A stretch of 64,000 nt of DNA from Bacteroides mediterraneensis (GTDB taxonomy: Bacteria; Bacteroidota; Bacteroidia; Bacteroidales; Bacteroidaceae), in assembly GCF_900128455.1 (NCBI RefSeq), contig NZ_LT635783.1, positions 3,966,359-4,030,358 on the forward strand, in the 5' to 3' direction. Below, piece after piece: positions 41,957-50,484 of the stretch (positions are counted from its first letter, which is position 1; each line of letters opens with the position of its first letter). The translations under genes and the position numbers were made by a program. The notes beneath the pieces were generated by a model. The model made no database searches. It saw nothing but the letters and a program-made list of their open reading frames with translations, and was not told the origin of the DNA.

Positions 41957-42388
41957 TTAATGTATCTCAATCACACGGTTGACCTTTGCTTTTTCTTCCT
42001 GAGAATACTTCGGCAATTCAATTGTCAACACTCCATTGGCCACGTTTGCACTGATTTTTTCTTTATCGACGTTGTCAGGCAAATAAAGTGACTGTTGGAA
42101 TTTTGAGTAAGAGAACTCGCGTCTCAAGTATTTCTTGTTTTCTTTGTTCTCGTTTTCGGTTTTCTTTTCCATTGAAATGACGAGTTCGTTTTCTTCACCC
42201 AAATGAATGTTGAAATCGTCTTTGGTCATTCCCGGAACTGCAACTTCTACCTTGTAGTCTTTGTCGCTTTCCACTACATTGATTGCGGGGGCAGTAGCGT
42301 TAGCTTTCACCATCCAATCGTTATCAAAGAAATCATTAAAGATACTTGGTAACCAGTTCTGATTGTAATATTTTCTAGTCGGCATCAT
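41957..42388 (-). CDS. Small heat shock protein Hsp20
   Basis: A 143-residue alpha-crystallin-family holdase. The crystallin domain (about residues 38-130) includes YKVEVAVPGMTKDDFNIHLG, EFSYSKFQQSLYLPDNVD and the closing ANVANGVLTIELPK. The C-terminal NRVIEIH holds the IxI-type tail used in oligomer assembly (VIEI). The start MMPTRKYYNQNW overlaps the stop of a 45-codon open frame upstream. A Shine-Dalgarno-like AGGAG precedes the ATG by about nine bases. Confidence 0.9.
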   Translation of the reverse strand: MMPTRKYYNQNWLPSIFNDFFDNDWMVKANATAPAINVVESDKDYKVEVAVPGMTKDDFNIHLGEENELVISMEKKTENENKENKKYLRREFSYSKFQQSLYLPDNVDKEKISANVANGVLTIELPKYSQEEKAKVNRVIEIH

Positions 42389-42522
42389 AGTTGTAATCTC
42401 CTATATTTTATTTTTTTTATTATCAATTTGTTTCTGAACCCGGACTCCTTGAGGTCTTTCAACTTCTTGAGGTTCAAGTTCACTTCTCTATTTGCAAAGG
42501 CTGTGCCACGAATGAGTTCCAT
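42385..42522 (-). CDS. Candidate 45-aa leader peptide coupled to hsp20
   Basis: A 45-codon open frame from ATG at 42522 to TGA at 42385-42387. It reads MELIRGTAFANREVNLNLKK, then LKDLKESGFRNKLIIKKIKY and RRLQL, a basic peptide. Its TGA overlaps the hsp20 ATG (CTATGATG), a layout typical of translational coupling. The AGGAG serving hsp20 lies inside this frame. No family is recognised, and a short open frame in an AT-rich leader could arise by chance. Confidence 0.35.
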   Translation of the reverse strand: MELIRGTAFANREVNLNLKKLKDLKESGFRNKLIIKKIKYRRLQL

Positions 42523-43064
42523 AGCTTCCTTTTTTACAAGGAGTTTTTATAATCATTTCATTATGAGTATATTACATCTTTTGGCCCGTGTATGAGAAAT
42601 TAGGACTTTTGTATGCCTGGTAGAAAATGGTAACAAATTGTCATTTACTTATAGATTGAATCCGACAAAAAGTCTATTTTGTTGACATATTGTCACTGAT
42701 TCTTACTTTTTGTAAGAAAAAGTCGAGTGCGGAAATCGTCTGAAGAAGATAGGGGTATGGATTGTTTTTGAGGATGTCAGGAGTTTTTTGATGAAATGTT
42801 AGTGCTATTTTTACGTTTCCTTACCCGGAAACGTACGTTCCCCGTGGCGGAAACGTATGTTTCCCTTATGGAAAACGTACGTTTCTCTATAGGAAAACAT
42901 AGAAAATGCGATGAGGGTATCTTTTCTTTTGCAGGAGGTTTTTCCTTTTAGGAGAGGGTGAAAACCACTATATTGCGCGCCCAAGGTTGCCCGATAATGG
43001 GAAGGAGTTTTCCATCGGATAAAATATTTTGTCCGTTTTATAAGAAAAATTTGTCAAATTATCT
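42523..43064. other. Intergenic region between hsp20 and the B12 riboswitch
   Basis: About 540 bases with no credible gene. It holds the hsp20 upstream region, in which I find no TAnnTTTG box (so hsp20 may use another promoter type), a short inverted repeat CTTTTTGTAAGAAAAAG near 42710, and the palindromic repeat copy 2 at 42811-42900. The right end carries the promoter of the cobalamin operon. Confidence 0.5.
42811..42900. repeat. Palindromic intergenic repeat, copy 2
   Basis: About 90 bases of alternating TTTCC and GGAAA blocks around ACGTACGT centres, for example GGAAACGTACGTTCCC and GGAAAACGTACGTTTC. At least four small hairpins, or one long cruciform, can form. It matches copy 1 (28091-28179) in order and orientation with about three quarters identity by eye. 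Confidence 0.75.
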
Positions 43065-43072
43065 TATCTTTG
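43065..43072 (+). promoter_or_regulatory. Promoter -7 box of the cobalamin operon
   Basis: TATCTTTG, matching TAnnTTTG, directly upstream of the riboswitch. The expected transcript start near 43077 coincides with the first paired bases of the aptamer. Confidence 0.7.
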
Positions 43073-43076
43073 CATC

Positions 43077-43288
43077 GGAATGGTTCCGAGTGCCTGTTCA
43101 GGCTCTCGGATGAAAAGGGAATCAGGTGCAAGTCCTGAACAGTCCCGCTGCTGTAAGCTCCATTCAACCTGCTGGAAAAGACTCATGCCACTGATGACTG
43201 AACACAATCGGGAAGGCTCCAGGAGGGGAGTAAGTCAGAAGACCTGCCATCATACATGTTAACCACGCTCGTGGGATTAGGTGGTTAA
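43077..43288 (+). promoter_or_regulatory. Cobalamin (B12) riboswitch
   Basis: Conserved aptamer parts are in order: AATCAGGTGCAAGTCCTG (43120-43138 region), ACAGTCCCGCTGCTGTAA, GCCACTG (43188 region), CGGGAAGGCTCCA (43209-43221) and the B12 box AAGTCAGAAGACCTGCC (43232-43248). A hairpin TTAACCAC/GTGGTTAA (43259-43288) follows and may be the expression platform. No T run follows it, so control of translation or mRNA access seems more likely than termination. It precedes the btuB-like gene by about 35 bases. Confidence 0.93.
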
Positions 43289-43322
43289 AACGATTTGGAT
43301 TTTCAATTAGTACGGAAAAAGT

Positions 43323-45332
43323 ATGGGTAGACGGAAGTTTCTGTCTGTCATGCTGGGGGGTATTCTATGCCTTGGGAATATGGTGACCCTTCGTTCGCAG
43401 AGCAGGCTCGACAGCTTGCAGCACTTGGACGAAGTGGTGGTCATGGTACGTGCGTTGCCCAAGGAAGTGATACCCGTACAGCAACTGGCGGGTGAACAGC
43501 TCAGTCGGCTGTCGTCGCACAGCGTGGCAGATGCCCTGAGGTATTTCTCGGGTTTGCAGATAAAGGATTATGGCGGTGTGGGCGGTCTGAAGACGGTCAA
43601 TATCCGGAGCATGGGCACGAACCATGTAGGGGTGTTCTACGATGGCGTGGAGCTGGGGAATGCCCAGAACGGGACGGTCGATTTGGGACGTTTCTCGCTC
43701 GACAACATGGAGTCTGTTACCTTGTACAACGGACAGAAGAGTGCCATTTTCCAGCCGGCCAAGGATTTCGGTTCGGCAGGTTCCATTTATTTGCAGTCCC
43801 GGGTTCCTGTGTTTTCCGAAAAAGAATTGCAGCATGTCAAGGCGACTTTCAAGACGGGTTCGTTCGGGTTGGCCAATCCTTCCCTGCTGTGGGAGCGGAA
43901 GCTGACGGAGCAAGTGAGCACGTCGTGGAGTGCGGAATACTTGTACACCACGGGAAAATACAAATTTTCCTACCGCAAGCAGGACGGGTATGATACCACT
44001 GCCGTGCGGCAGAACGGTGATGTGAATGCGTTGCGGGTGGAAGGGGGCTTTTATGGAAAACTGCCGCGAGGCTATTGGCGGGCGAAGTCGTACTTGTATC
44101 GTTCGGAACGGGGATACCCGGGAGCGATTGTCCGCAACAAGTTCTCGCACGAGGACCGGCAGTGGGATACGAATTTCTTTACGCAGGGGGCGTTCAAGAA
44201 GGATGTGGCCGACTGGTACAGCTTGATGGCGCACGTGAAATATGCGTATGATTACTTGCATTACCTGGCCGACCCGCACAAGGACGAGTCGCTGATGTAC
44301 ACTAACAATCATTATTACCAGCAGGAAGTGTATGCCTCTTTGGCCAACCGCTGGGTGCTGACCTCTTTTTGGGAAGTCAGTCTGTCGGCGGATTACCAGT
44401 TCAATCTGCTGAATGCCGACCTGACGGATTTTGCCTATCCTCGCCGGCATACGGAAATGATGTCTGTGGCTACGGCTTTGGATTGTCGTGGGTTTAAACT
44501 GCAGGGTAGTCTGCTGGGCACGTTTGTGCAGGAGCGGGTGGAGGGCTCCGGAAGGGCGGCTCCCCACAAGCGGGAGTGGACACCGGCGGTGATTGCTTCC
44601 TATCGGCCTTTTCAGAAGGAAGATTTTCACCTGCGGGCTTTTTACAAGCGGATTTTCCGGATGCCTACGCTGAATGATTTGTATTATACTTTTATTGGCA
44701 ACGTGGAGTTGAAGCCGGAGTTTACGAACCAGTTTAATGTGGGGTTTACTTACGGCAAGTCGTGGACCGGCAGCTGGCTGCGTCACCTGGAACTGCAGGT
44801 GGATGCGTACTACAATGAGGTGGAGAACAAGATTGTGGCTACTCCGACTTCCAACTTCTTCCGCTGGACGATGGTCAATTTGGGGCGGGTGGAAATCCGG
44901 GGTGTGGATGCGGCGTTGCAGAGTGTGTGGCAGTATGGCAGGCATACGATACTGACGGCCCGGGTGAATTATACTTACCAGAAGGCACAGGATTTTACCG
45001 ACCCTGCGGCAGAGTTTTACGGGGGGCAGATTCCGTATATTCCCTGGCACAGCGGTTCGGCGGTGCTCAACCTCAACTGGAAAAAATGGGAAACCAACTA
45101 TAGCTTTATTTATACCGGCGAGCGATACACCTCGCAAGCCAATATCCCGGTCAATTACCAGCAGCCGTGGTACACGAGTGACTTCTCGGTGGCCCGCCGG
45201 CTGGACTGGGGGCCGGGTGAGCTGAAGATGACGCTGGAAGTGAACAATCTGTTCAACCAGCAGTATGAGGTGGTGACGTGTTATCCCATGCCGGGAATCA
45301 ATTTCAAGTGTATCGTGCAATATAGCTTTTGA
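43323..45332 (+). CDS. btuB: TonB-dependent cobalamin receptor, BtuB-like
   Basis: A 669-residue outer membrane receptor. A signal peptide (GRRKFLSVMLGGILCLGNM) is followed by a TonB-box-like HLDEVVVMV, a plug with VADALRYFSGLQIKDYGGVG and TVNIRSMGTNHVGVFYDGVE, and a 22-strand-type barrel ending EVNNLFNQQYEVV then INFKCIVQYSF. It lacks the SusC-type N-terminal domain. It is the first gene under the B12 riboswitch, so cobalamin uptake is well supported. The next gene overlaps its end region by a few bases on the alternative start. Confidence 0.9.
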   Translation: MGRRKFLSVMLGGILCLGNMVTLRSQSRLDSLQHLDEVVVMVRALPKEVIPVQQLAGEQLSRLSSHSVADALRYFSGLQIKDYGGVGGLKTVNIRSMGTNHVGVFYDGVELGNAQNGTVDLGRFSLDNMESVTLYNGQKSAIFQPAKDFGSAGSIYLQSRVPVFSEKELQHVKATFKTGSFGLANPSLLWERKLTEQVSTSWSAEYLYTTGKYKFSYRKQDGYDTTAVRQNGDVNALRVEGGFYGKLPRGYWRAKSYLYRSERGYPGAIVRNKFSHEDRQWDTNFFTQGAFKKDVADWYSLMAHVKYAYDYLHYLADPHKDESLMYTNNHYYQQEVYASLANRWVLTSFWEVSLSADYQFNLLNADLTDFAYPRRHTEMMSVATALDCRGFKLQGSLLGTFVQERVEGSGRAAPHKREWTPAVIASYRPFQKEDFHLRAFYKRIFRMPTLNDLYYTFIGNVELKPEFTNQFNVGFTYGKSWTGSWLRHLELQVDAYYNEVENKIVATPTSNFFRWTMVNLGRVEIRGVDAALQSVWQYGRHTILTARVNYTYQKAQDFTDPAAEFYGGQIPYIPWHSGSAVLNLNWKKWETNYSFIYTGERYTSQANIPVNYQQPWYTSDFSVARRLDWGPGELKMTLEVNNLFNQQYEVVTCYPMPGINFKCIVQYSF

Positions 45333-45337
45333 GACTT

Positions 45338-46489
45338 ATGAAACGTAGATTCTTAAGATATCTGTGGGTGGCGGTTTGTCTGTTCCTGTGTCTGGCTTGC
45401 CGGGAAGACCTTCCGGTGCTTCGTTCGGAAAGTGAGGCCGTCAGTCGTCCGGGCAGTCCGCATGAGATAAAGGGAATGTTTGTCCTGAACGAGGGTAACA
45501 TGGGGAGCAACAAGTGTACCCTCGATTTTCTGGATTTCCGGAGCGGTTTTTACACTCGCAATATTTATCCGGAGCGAAACCCGGAGGTAGTGAAGGAACT
45601 GGGTGATGTGGGCAACGACCTGCAGGTGTATGGCAACCGGCTGTATGCGGTCATCAACTGTTCGCACTATGTGGAGGTGATGGATGTGCGTACGGCACGG
45701 CACATCGGCAGTGTGAATGTCACCAACTGCCGCTACATCGTTTTTGCGGGCGACAAGGCTTACGTGAGTTCGTATGCCGGTCCGGTACAGATTGACCCCA
45801 ATGCCCGTCCGGGAAAGATTGTGGAGTTTGATGTGAATACCCTGCAAATCACCCGGGAGGTGATGGTGGGCTATCAGCCGGAGGAGATGGTTATCAAGGA
45901 CGGGCTGCTGTATGTGGCCAATTCGGGAGGTTACCGTTTCCCTAATTACGACCGTACGGTGTCGGTGGTCGATTTGGGTACGTTCGAGGTGGTGAATACC
46001 ATTGATGTGGCCATCAACCTGCATCGGATGAGGCTGGCACCCGACGGACTGATTTACGTCAGTTCCCGTGGGGACTATTACGGCACGAAGTCGGACGTGT
46101 TTGTCATCGACCCGGAGGCACAGCGGGTGGTTGGCCGGTTGGGAGTGGCAGCCAGCGAGATGTGCATGGACGGCGACGAACTGTACCTGATTAGTGTGGA
46201 ATGGAGCTATGTGTCGGGAAAAAATGAAATCCGGTACACGTTGTACGACACCCGAAAGCGGGAGATTCTCCCCCGGAACTTCATCACGGACGGCACGGAG
46301 AAGGATATCAGCATTCCTTACGGGCTTGGGGTGAATCCGGAGACCAAGGAAATTTTCGTGTCGGATGCCACTAACTACGTGACTCCCGGTTATTTGTACT
46401 GTTTCTCTCCCGAAGGAAAGCTGAAATGGAAGGTGCGTACAGGGGACATTCCGGCGCATTTCGCCTTTACTTCGGCGGACTTCTATTAA
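45338..46489 (+). CDS. btuG: BtuG-like surface cobalamin-binding beta-propeller
   Basis: A 383-residue lipoprotein (MKRRFLRYLWVAVCLFLCLA then Cys21). Seven-bladed propeller-type repeats follow: GMFVLNEGNMGSNKCTLDFL, QVYGNRLYAVINCSHYVEVM, GLLYVANSGGYRFPNYDRTV and GLGVNPETKEIFVSDATNYV. BtuG proteins of Bacteroides bind B12 tightly at the cell surface and hand it to BtuB; the placement directly after btuB fits. It follows the btuB stop by five bases. Confidence 0.85.
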   Translation: MKRRFLRYLWVAVCLFLCLACREDLPVLRSESEAVSRPGSPHEIKGMFVLNEGNMGSNKCTLDFLDFRSGFYTRNIYPERNPEVVKELGDVGNDLQVYGNRLYAVINCSHYVEVMDVRTARHIGSVNVTNCRYIVFAGDKAYVSSYAGPVQIDPNARPGKIVEFDVNTLQITREVMVGYQPEEMVIKDGLLYVANSGGYRFPNYDRTVSVVDLGTFEVVNTIDVAINLHRMRLAPDGLIYVSSRGDYYGTKSDVFVIDPEAQRVVGRLGVAASEMCMDGDELYLISVEWSYVSGKNEIRYTLYDTRKREILPRNFITDGTEKDISIPYGLGVNPETKEIFVSDATNYVTPGYLYCFSPEGKLKWKVRTGDIPAHFAFTSADFY

Positions 46490-46529
46490 GAAGCTGGAAA
46501 AAGACCCTTGTGATAATTATAAATAATAT

Positions 46530-47564
46530 ATGAAGAAAAAAAACATTTGTTTGGCAGACCGTCTTCTGTGGATGGTACTGCTATGTGGGGGCCTTCTATC
46601 CGCCTGTCGCAGCGAGAAAGAGGACCCAATGGAGAAAGAGCCGGAAGTGCCGGCTACTCCTTACATTACGAAGGTACTGGAGTTTGTGCCCTGTCCGGGG
46701 CAGTTTGTCAATGTGTTGCCGGAATTTAAGGAGGGCGACACGCAGGAAACCATGAACCAGAAAGTGCTGGAACTTATCGGGCACAACAAGCGGGGACTGG
46801 TTTCGCTGGGAGGCTTCGGCGGTTATGTGGTAGTCGGTTTCGACCATACCATCGAGAACAAGCCGGGCAGCCGGGATTTCCGGGTGTTGGGCAATGCCTT
46901 CAACGGCAATTCTTCGGCGGCTACCAGCGGTACGGCGCAAGGAGGAAGTTATGAGCCCGGTGTGATTCTGGTGGCCTACGACAAGAATGGCAACGGCAAG
47001 CCGGATGCCGACGAGTGGTACGAGATTCAGGGCAGCGCCCAGAAAGGAGAGGTGGAACCTTGGTATGCCGAAGCGAAGGCGGTAGGGAACGACCTGCATT
47101 GTTATTCCGATTACGAGATTACGTACTATAAGCCGAAAGCGGAGCCGAAGACGCAGGAGGAAGAGGCGCAATACATCCGCTGGACGGACAACAAGGGGGG
47201 AGAGGGTTATCTGCCCAAGAACGAATACCATCGCCAGCCGTATTTCCCGCAGTGGATTCAGTCGGACAAGCTGACGTTCAAGGGAACCCGTCTGCCCCAG
47301 AACGGACTGAACCACGGAACGGAAGAAGCGCCTTATTTCGTGCTGTTCAGTTTTGCCTACGGTTATGCCGACAATGCCGTGAACGATACGGAGGGAGCCT
47401 GCATCGACATCGACTGGGCAGTGGATGCCCACGGGAAGGTGGTGCATCTGCCGGGCGTGGATTTCGTGAAAATCTATACCGGAGTGCATCAGGTGAACGG
47501 CTGGCTGGGAGAGTGCTCCACGGAAGTGATGGGAGTGGAGGACTTGCATCTGCTGAAAAACTAA
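46530..47564 (+). CDS. Surface lipoprotein of the cobalamin operon
   Basis: A 344-residue lipoprotein (signal ending LLSACRSEKEDP, Cys near residue 26). A beta-sandwich-like body has GGFGGYVVVGFDHTIENKPG, SRDFRVLGNAF, then a calcium-loop-like YDKNGNGKPDADEWYEI, and a late CIDIDWAVDAHGKVVHLPGV. The DxNxDG-like loop could bind calcium. The function is unknown; its fixed place between propeller genes in a B12-controlled operon suggests a cobalamin or cobinamide binding or surface-complex role. Confidence 0.7.
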   Translation: MKKKNICLADRLLWMVLLCGGLLSACRSEKEDPMEKEPEVPATPYITKVLEFVPCPGQFVNVLPEFKEGDTQETMNQKVLELIGHNKRGLVSLGGFGGYVVVGFDHTIENKPGSRDFRVLGNAFNGNSSAATSGTAQGGSYEPGVILVAYDKNGNGKPDADEWYEIQGSAQKGEVEPWYAEAKAVGNDLHCYSDYEITYYKPKAEPKTQEEEAQYIRWTDNKGGEGYLPKNEYHRQPYFPQWIQSDKLTFKGTRLPQNGLNHGTEEAPYFVLFSFAYGYADNAVNDTEGACIDIDWAVDAHGKVVHLPGVDFVKIYTGVHQVNGWLGECSTEVMGVEDLHLLKN

Positions 47565-47602
47565 CCAACTTAACATACATTCTATTTTAAACCAAAAGTA
47601 AC

Positions 47603-49090
47603 ATGAAACTAAAGGACTTATTTAATGTGAAGCATGTCGGTACCGCGTTTTTGCTGGTCGTGGCTTTGCTGGCAGGCAGTTGTAGTAAAGAGAAGGGAAT
47701 TGGAAGCGGAGACAATCCTCCTCCTGCTGGGCAACCCGTTTCTTTTGAGCTGAAAACCAAGCTGGACAGTGTACATCCGGTGATGCTGGCTCCAGACTCG
47801 GTGTTCAAACTGGAATATGCGGCGGAGCATGTAAAATCGGTGAGTGTGGCTGATGTGCCTTCAGGTTGGACCGCCGATTTGGATGAGAAAGCGGGTACGG
47901 TCATGGTGAAGGCTTCGGCGGAGGCGGTACAGAAAGCGAAAATCACGCTGAAGGCAGTGGGTGAAGATACCAAAGAGGTGACGAAGGCGGTGGAGTTCTA
48001 TTGTCTGAATTCATTTACCGACCCGAAGGGAATCTTTGTGCTGAATGAAGGAAACATGACGACCGAAAACGGTTCGCTCACTTACATCACGCCCGAAGGT
48101 TATGTGATAGGGGATGCGTATAAGGCGGTCAATGGTACGGAGCTGGGAAATGTGGCGCAGGATATGGCTTTTTATAACGGTAAGATTTATGTCATTACGC
48201 AGAACGGCGACCAGAATCCGGTAGGTACCAAATTCGTGAACGACGGGATGCTGATTGTAATGAATGCCAAGACGTTGAAAAAGGAAATGGCATTGAGCAA
48301 GACGGAACTGAAAGGGCTTGACTGGCCCACGCACATTGCCGTGCTGGATGAGGAACATGTGTATCTGCGTGACAATGCAGGCATCTATCGCTTGAACATA
48401 AAAACCAAGGAGCTGAAGCTGGTAGAAGGGACGGAAAAAGCACCGAAAAGTCAGTTTGTGGTGATGAACGGGAAAGTCTATACGTATAAGACAGGTTTTA
48501 TAGGCGGTATTCTGGAAATTTCTAAAGAGGCCGACAAGGCGAAGAGTATCCGCTTCCCGTTCAAGGTGTCTTGTCCTATCAATAAGGTGTTGGGCATCAA
48601 GGCGGCCGACGACGGGGATATCTGGCTGATGTCCACCGGAAACGGGAAGAAAGCAATCAGTAAATTTAACTTGGCATCTGGTACTCTCATCCAGCGCCAG
48701 ATTAATGTGACACCTTTTGTGGGGTCTTCGGGCGTGGCATTTGCTGTAAAAGGAAAGGACTTCTATTATACGGACGACAAGAACACTACCGTTTACCGGA
48801 TGACTTTTGACGATAACAAGGAGTTGAATTCAGAATCGGGACTGAAGGCCGAGAAATTGCTTTGTGAGCTGAACGATATCGACGACAACGCCGGTCTGCT
48901 GTATAACGGTATGGCAGTACACCCTGTGACGGGACATGTGTTTATCAATACCATCAAAGGATATGCCCAGTTTACCACGAATCAAATCTGGGAGTTTGAC
49001 TTTAAGACCAATGCAGAAACTCCGGTAGCCAAGTATGAGAATTATACCCACTTCCCGGCAGGTTTCTTTTTTGCCCCGAATAATAATTGA
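47603..49090 (+). CDS. Second propeller lipoprotein (DUF5074-like)
   Basis: A 495-residue lipoprotein (LLVVALLAGSC, Cys near residue 27). Residues about 40-125 form an added immunoglobulin-like domain. From about 140 a YncE/DUF5074-type propeller follows, opening GIFVLNEGNMTTENGSLTYI as in the BtuG-like gene, with GNVAQDMAFYNGKIYVITQN and AVHPVTGHVFINTIKGYAQF. It looks like a diverged paralog of the BtuG-like protein. A role in B12 or related corrinoid capture is inferred from the operon. Confidence 0.8.
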   Translation: MKLKDLFNVKHVGTAFLLVVALLAGSCSKEKGIGSGDNPPPAGQPVSFELKTKLDSVHPVMLAPDSVFKLEYAAEHVKSVSVADVPSGWTADLDEKAGTVMVKASAEAVQKAKITLKAVGEDTKEVTKAVEFYCLNSFTDPKGIFVLNEGNMTTENGSLTYITPEGYVIGDAYKAVNGTELGNVAQDMAFYNGKIYVITQNGDQNPVGTKFVNDGMLIVMNAKTLKKEMALSKTELKGLDWPTHIAVLDEEHVYLRDNAGIYRLNIKTKELKLVEGTEKAPKSQFVVMNGKVYTYKTGFIGGILEISKEADKAKSIRFPFKVSCPINKVLGIKAADDGDIWLMSTGNGKKAISKFNLASGTLIQRQINVTPFVGSSGVAFAVKGKDFYYTDDKNTTVYRMTFDDNKELNSESGLKAEKLLCELNDIDDNAGLLYNGMAVHPVTGHVFINTIKGYAQFTTNQIWEFDFKTNAETPVAKYENYTHFPAGFFFAPNNN

Positions 49091-49107
49091 TTAAATGGAT
49101 GGAAAGA

Positions 49108-50418
49108 ATGAAAAAACAAGTATTTTATATTGCATGGATGGCCTGTCTGTCCTTGTGTGTGCTTCCCGGTTGTAAAAAGGAACAGAAACTGGAACAGCCA
49201 CCGGCTGAAACCCCTTCGGAGGGTACGGGGGAAAAACCTTCTGAGGGAGGAGAATCTTCGGGAGAAACCGTGTATTTGGGGGGTTATGCCCGTCCGGATG
49301 GAGTCTTGATTCTGAACCAGGGAGCACCTGCCATTGAAAACAGTTCCATTACTTATTTGGCTCCCGACGGGACAATAGAAGAAGGAGTGTATCGGAAGGT
49401 GAACGCTGCGGCGCTGGGTAACGGTGCACAGGACTTATGGATGGACAATGGCAAGCTTTACATTCTCAGTAATGGAATTTATGCGCCGGGAGGAGAAGAA
49501 GGAGATGGTAGTCTGGTGATAGTGGATGCCGTGACCCTGAAACGAGAGAAAACCTACAAACTGGACGAACTGAAGTTCAAACGTCCGGAAGGCAGCCTGG
49601 ATAAGGATGAATGGATTAGTTTGTCTGTTCCCTTTGAAAATATCGCCGTGTTGGACGAAAAGAATATTTTCTTCGCGGAAGGACAGGGCTTTTTCCGCCT
49701 GGACGGCACGACCGGTGAGGTAAATGTGGTGGAAGGAGCCTATCATTTTGGAAACAAGGGAAATACCGTGGAAGCTGTGGCAATTCCCCGAGGTATTCTC
49801 CGGGTGGGCGATTGCCTGTATTGCGGGGGAGGAGGCTTCTGGGAGTCTACTCGTTTGCTGGAATTCTCGAAAGGAATGAATAAGGTGAGCCGGGTGTTAC
49901 CCGATTTGAAAGGAGAGTTTATCAGTGGCTTGTTCCAGACGGGCGAACGGGAAATCGTGCTGGCTACCTGCGGCAGAGGCGGAGAGAAGAAGAGTTATCT
50001 TCAGTTTGTCGACCTGGATGCGTGGAAAGTGACGAAGACAAAGCGGATTTCGGAAGATATTTCTGCCGAGTTCTTCAACACTTCCGGAGTCACGCTGGCA
50101 GGTGATTATCTGTATTATGCGGCTGGAAGTACCACGGTCAAACGCTTGTCTTTAAAGACATGGAAGAGCGAAGAGTTTATCAATGTGCTGAAAGATGCAC
50201 CCGACGGGAAGCATCTGAATTGCAATGTGATTGCCGACCCTACCAACCAGTATGTGTATGTGGCGGTATCCAACGTGTATCGGGAGAACGTGAAGCCCGA
50301 TAAGAACTATTTGTTGGTGTACGACTGTAGTGGAAATACTCCTTCGCTGGTGCGGAAGATCGAAAACAAGACAAATTATCCGATAGGGATTTATCCTATG
50401 CGGAAATTTTATAAATAA
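49108..50418 (+). CDS. Third propeller lipoprotein (DUF5074-like)
   Basis: A 436-residue lipoprotein (LSLCVLPGCKKEQ) with a Pro/Glu/Gly-rich linker (about residues 25-55) and a propeller starting GVLILNQGAPAIENSSITYL, then GNGAQDLWMDNGKLYILSNG, parallel to the second propeller protein. Alternative starts at 49087 (TTG) and 49099 exist; 49108 gives a standard signal peptide. It is the last gene before the operon terminator. The specific ligand is unknown. Confidence 0.78.
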   Translation: MKKQVFYIAWMACLSLCVLPGCKKEQKLEQPPAETPSEGTGEKPSEGGESSGETVYLGGYARPDGVLILNQGAPAIENSSITYLAPDGTIEEGVYRKVNAAALGNGAQDLWMDNGKLYILSNGIYAPGGEEGDGSLVIVDAVTLKREKTYKLDELKFKRPEGSLDKDEWISLSVPFENIAVLDEKNIFFAEGQGFFRLDGTTGEVNVVEGAYHFGNKGNTVEAVAIPRGILRVGDCLYCGGGGFWESTRLLEFSKGMNKVSRVLPDLKGEFISGLFQTGEREIVLATCGRGGEKKSYLQFVDLDAWKVTKTKRISEDISAEFFNTSGVTLAGDYLYYAAGSTTVKRLSLKTWKSEEFINVLKDAPDGKHLNCNVIADPTNQYVYVAVSNVYRENVKPDKNYLLVYDCSGNTPSLVRKIENKTNYPIGIYPMRKFYK

Positions 50419-50437
50419 CACTTTTTCTTGGTAGGTG

Positions 50438-50480
50438 ACTGCAGGCCTTTGGAGCGATCCAGGGCTTGCAGTTCTTTTTA
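50438..50480 (+). terminator. Terminator of the cobalamin operon
   Basis: ACTGCAGGCC (50438-50447) pairs with GGCTTGCAGT (50463-50472), one wobble pair, followed by TTCTTTTTA. It separates the operon from the convergent oxyR gene. Confidence 0.85.
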
Positions 50481-50484
50481 TCCG

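Noticed and set aside
42811-42900. The regularly spaced GGAAAC/GTTTCC blocks as a CRISPR array
   Set aside because: The units are about 20 bases, self-palindromic, lack unique spacers of constant length and have no cas genes nearby.
43080-43262. A 60-codon open frame in the riboswitch
   Set aside because: It coincides with the conserved cobalamin aptamer, whose sequence explains the bases.
43365-45320. A 651-codon open frame on the minus strand across the btuB-like gene
   Set aside because: It is antisense to a clear receptor gene with a signal peptide and plug motifs, its translation is low in recognisable motifs, and such mirror frames are common in GC-richer codon contexts.
45353-47576. 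Long minus-strand frames (45353-46459 and 46596-47576) over the cobalamin lipoproteins
   Set aside because: Both are antisense to lipoprotein genes with clear signal peptides and have no start context or family features.
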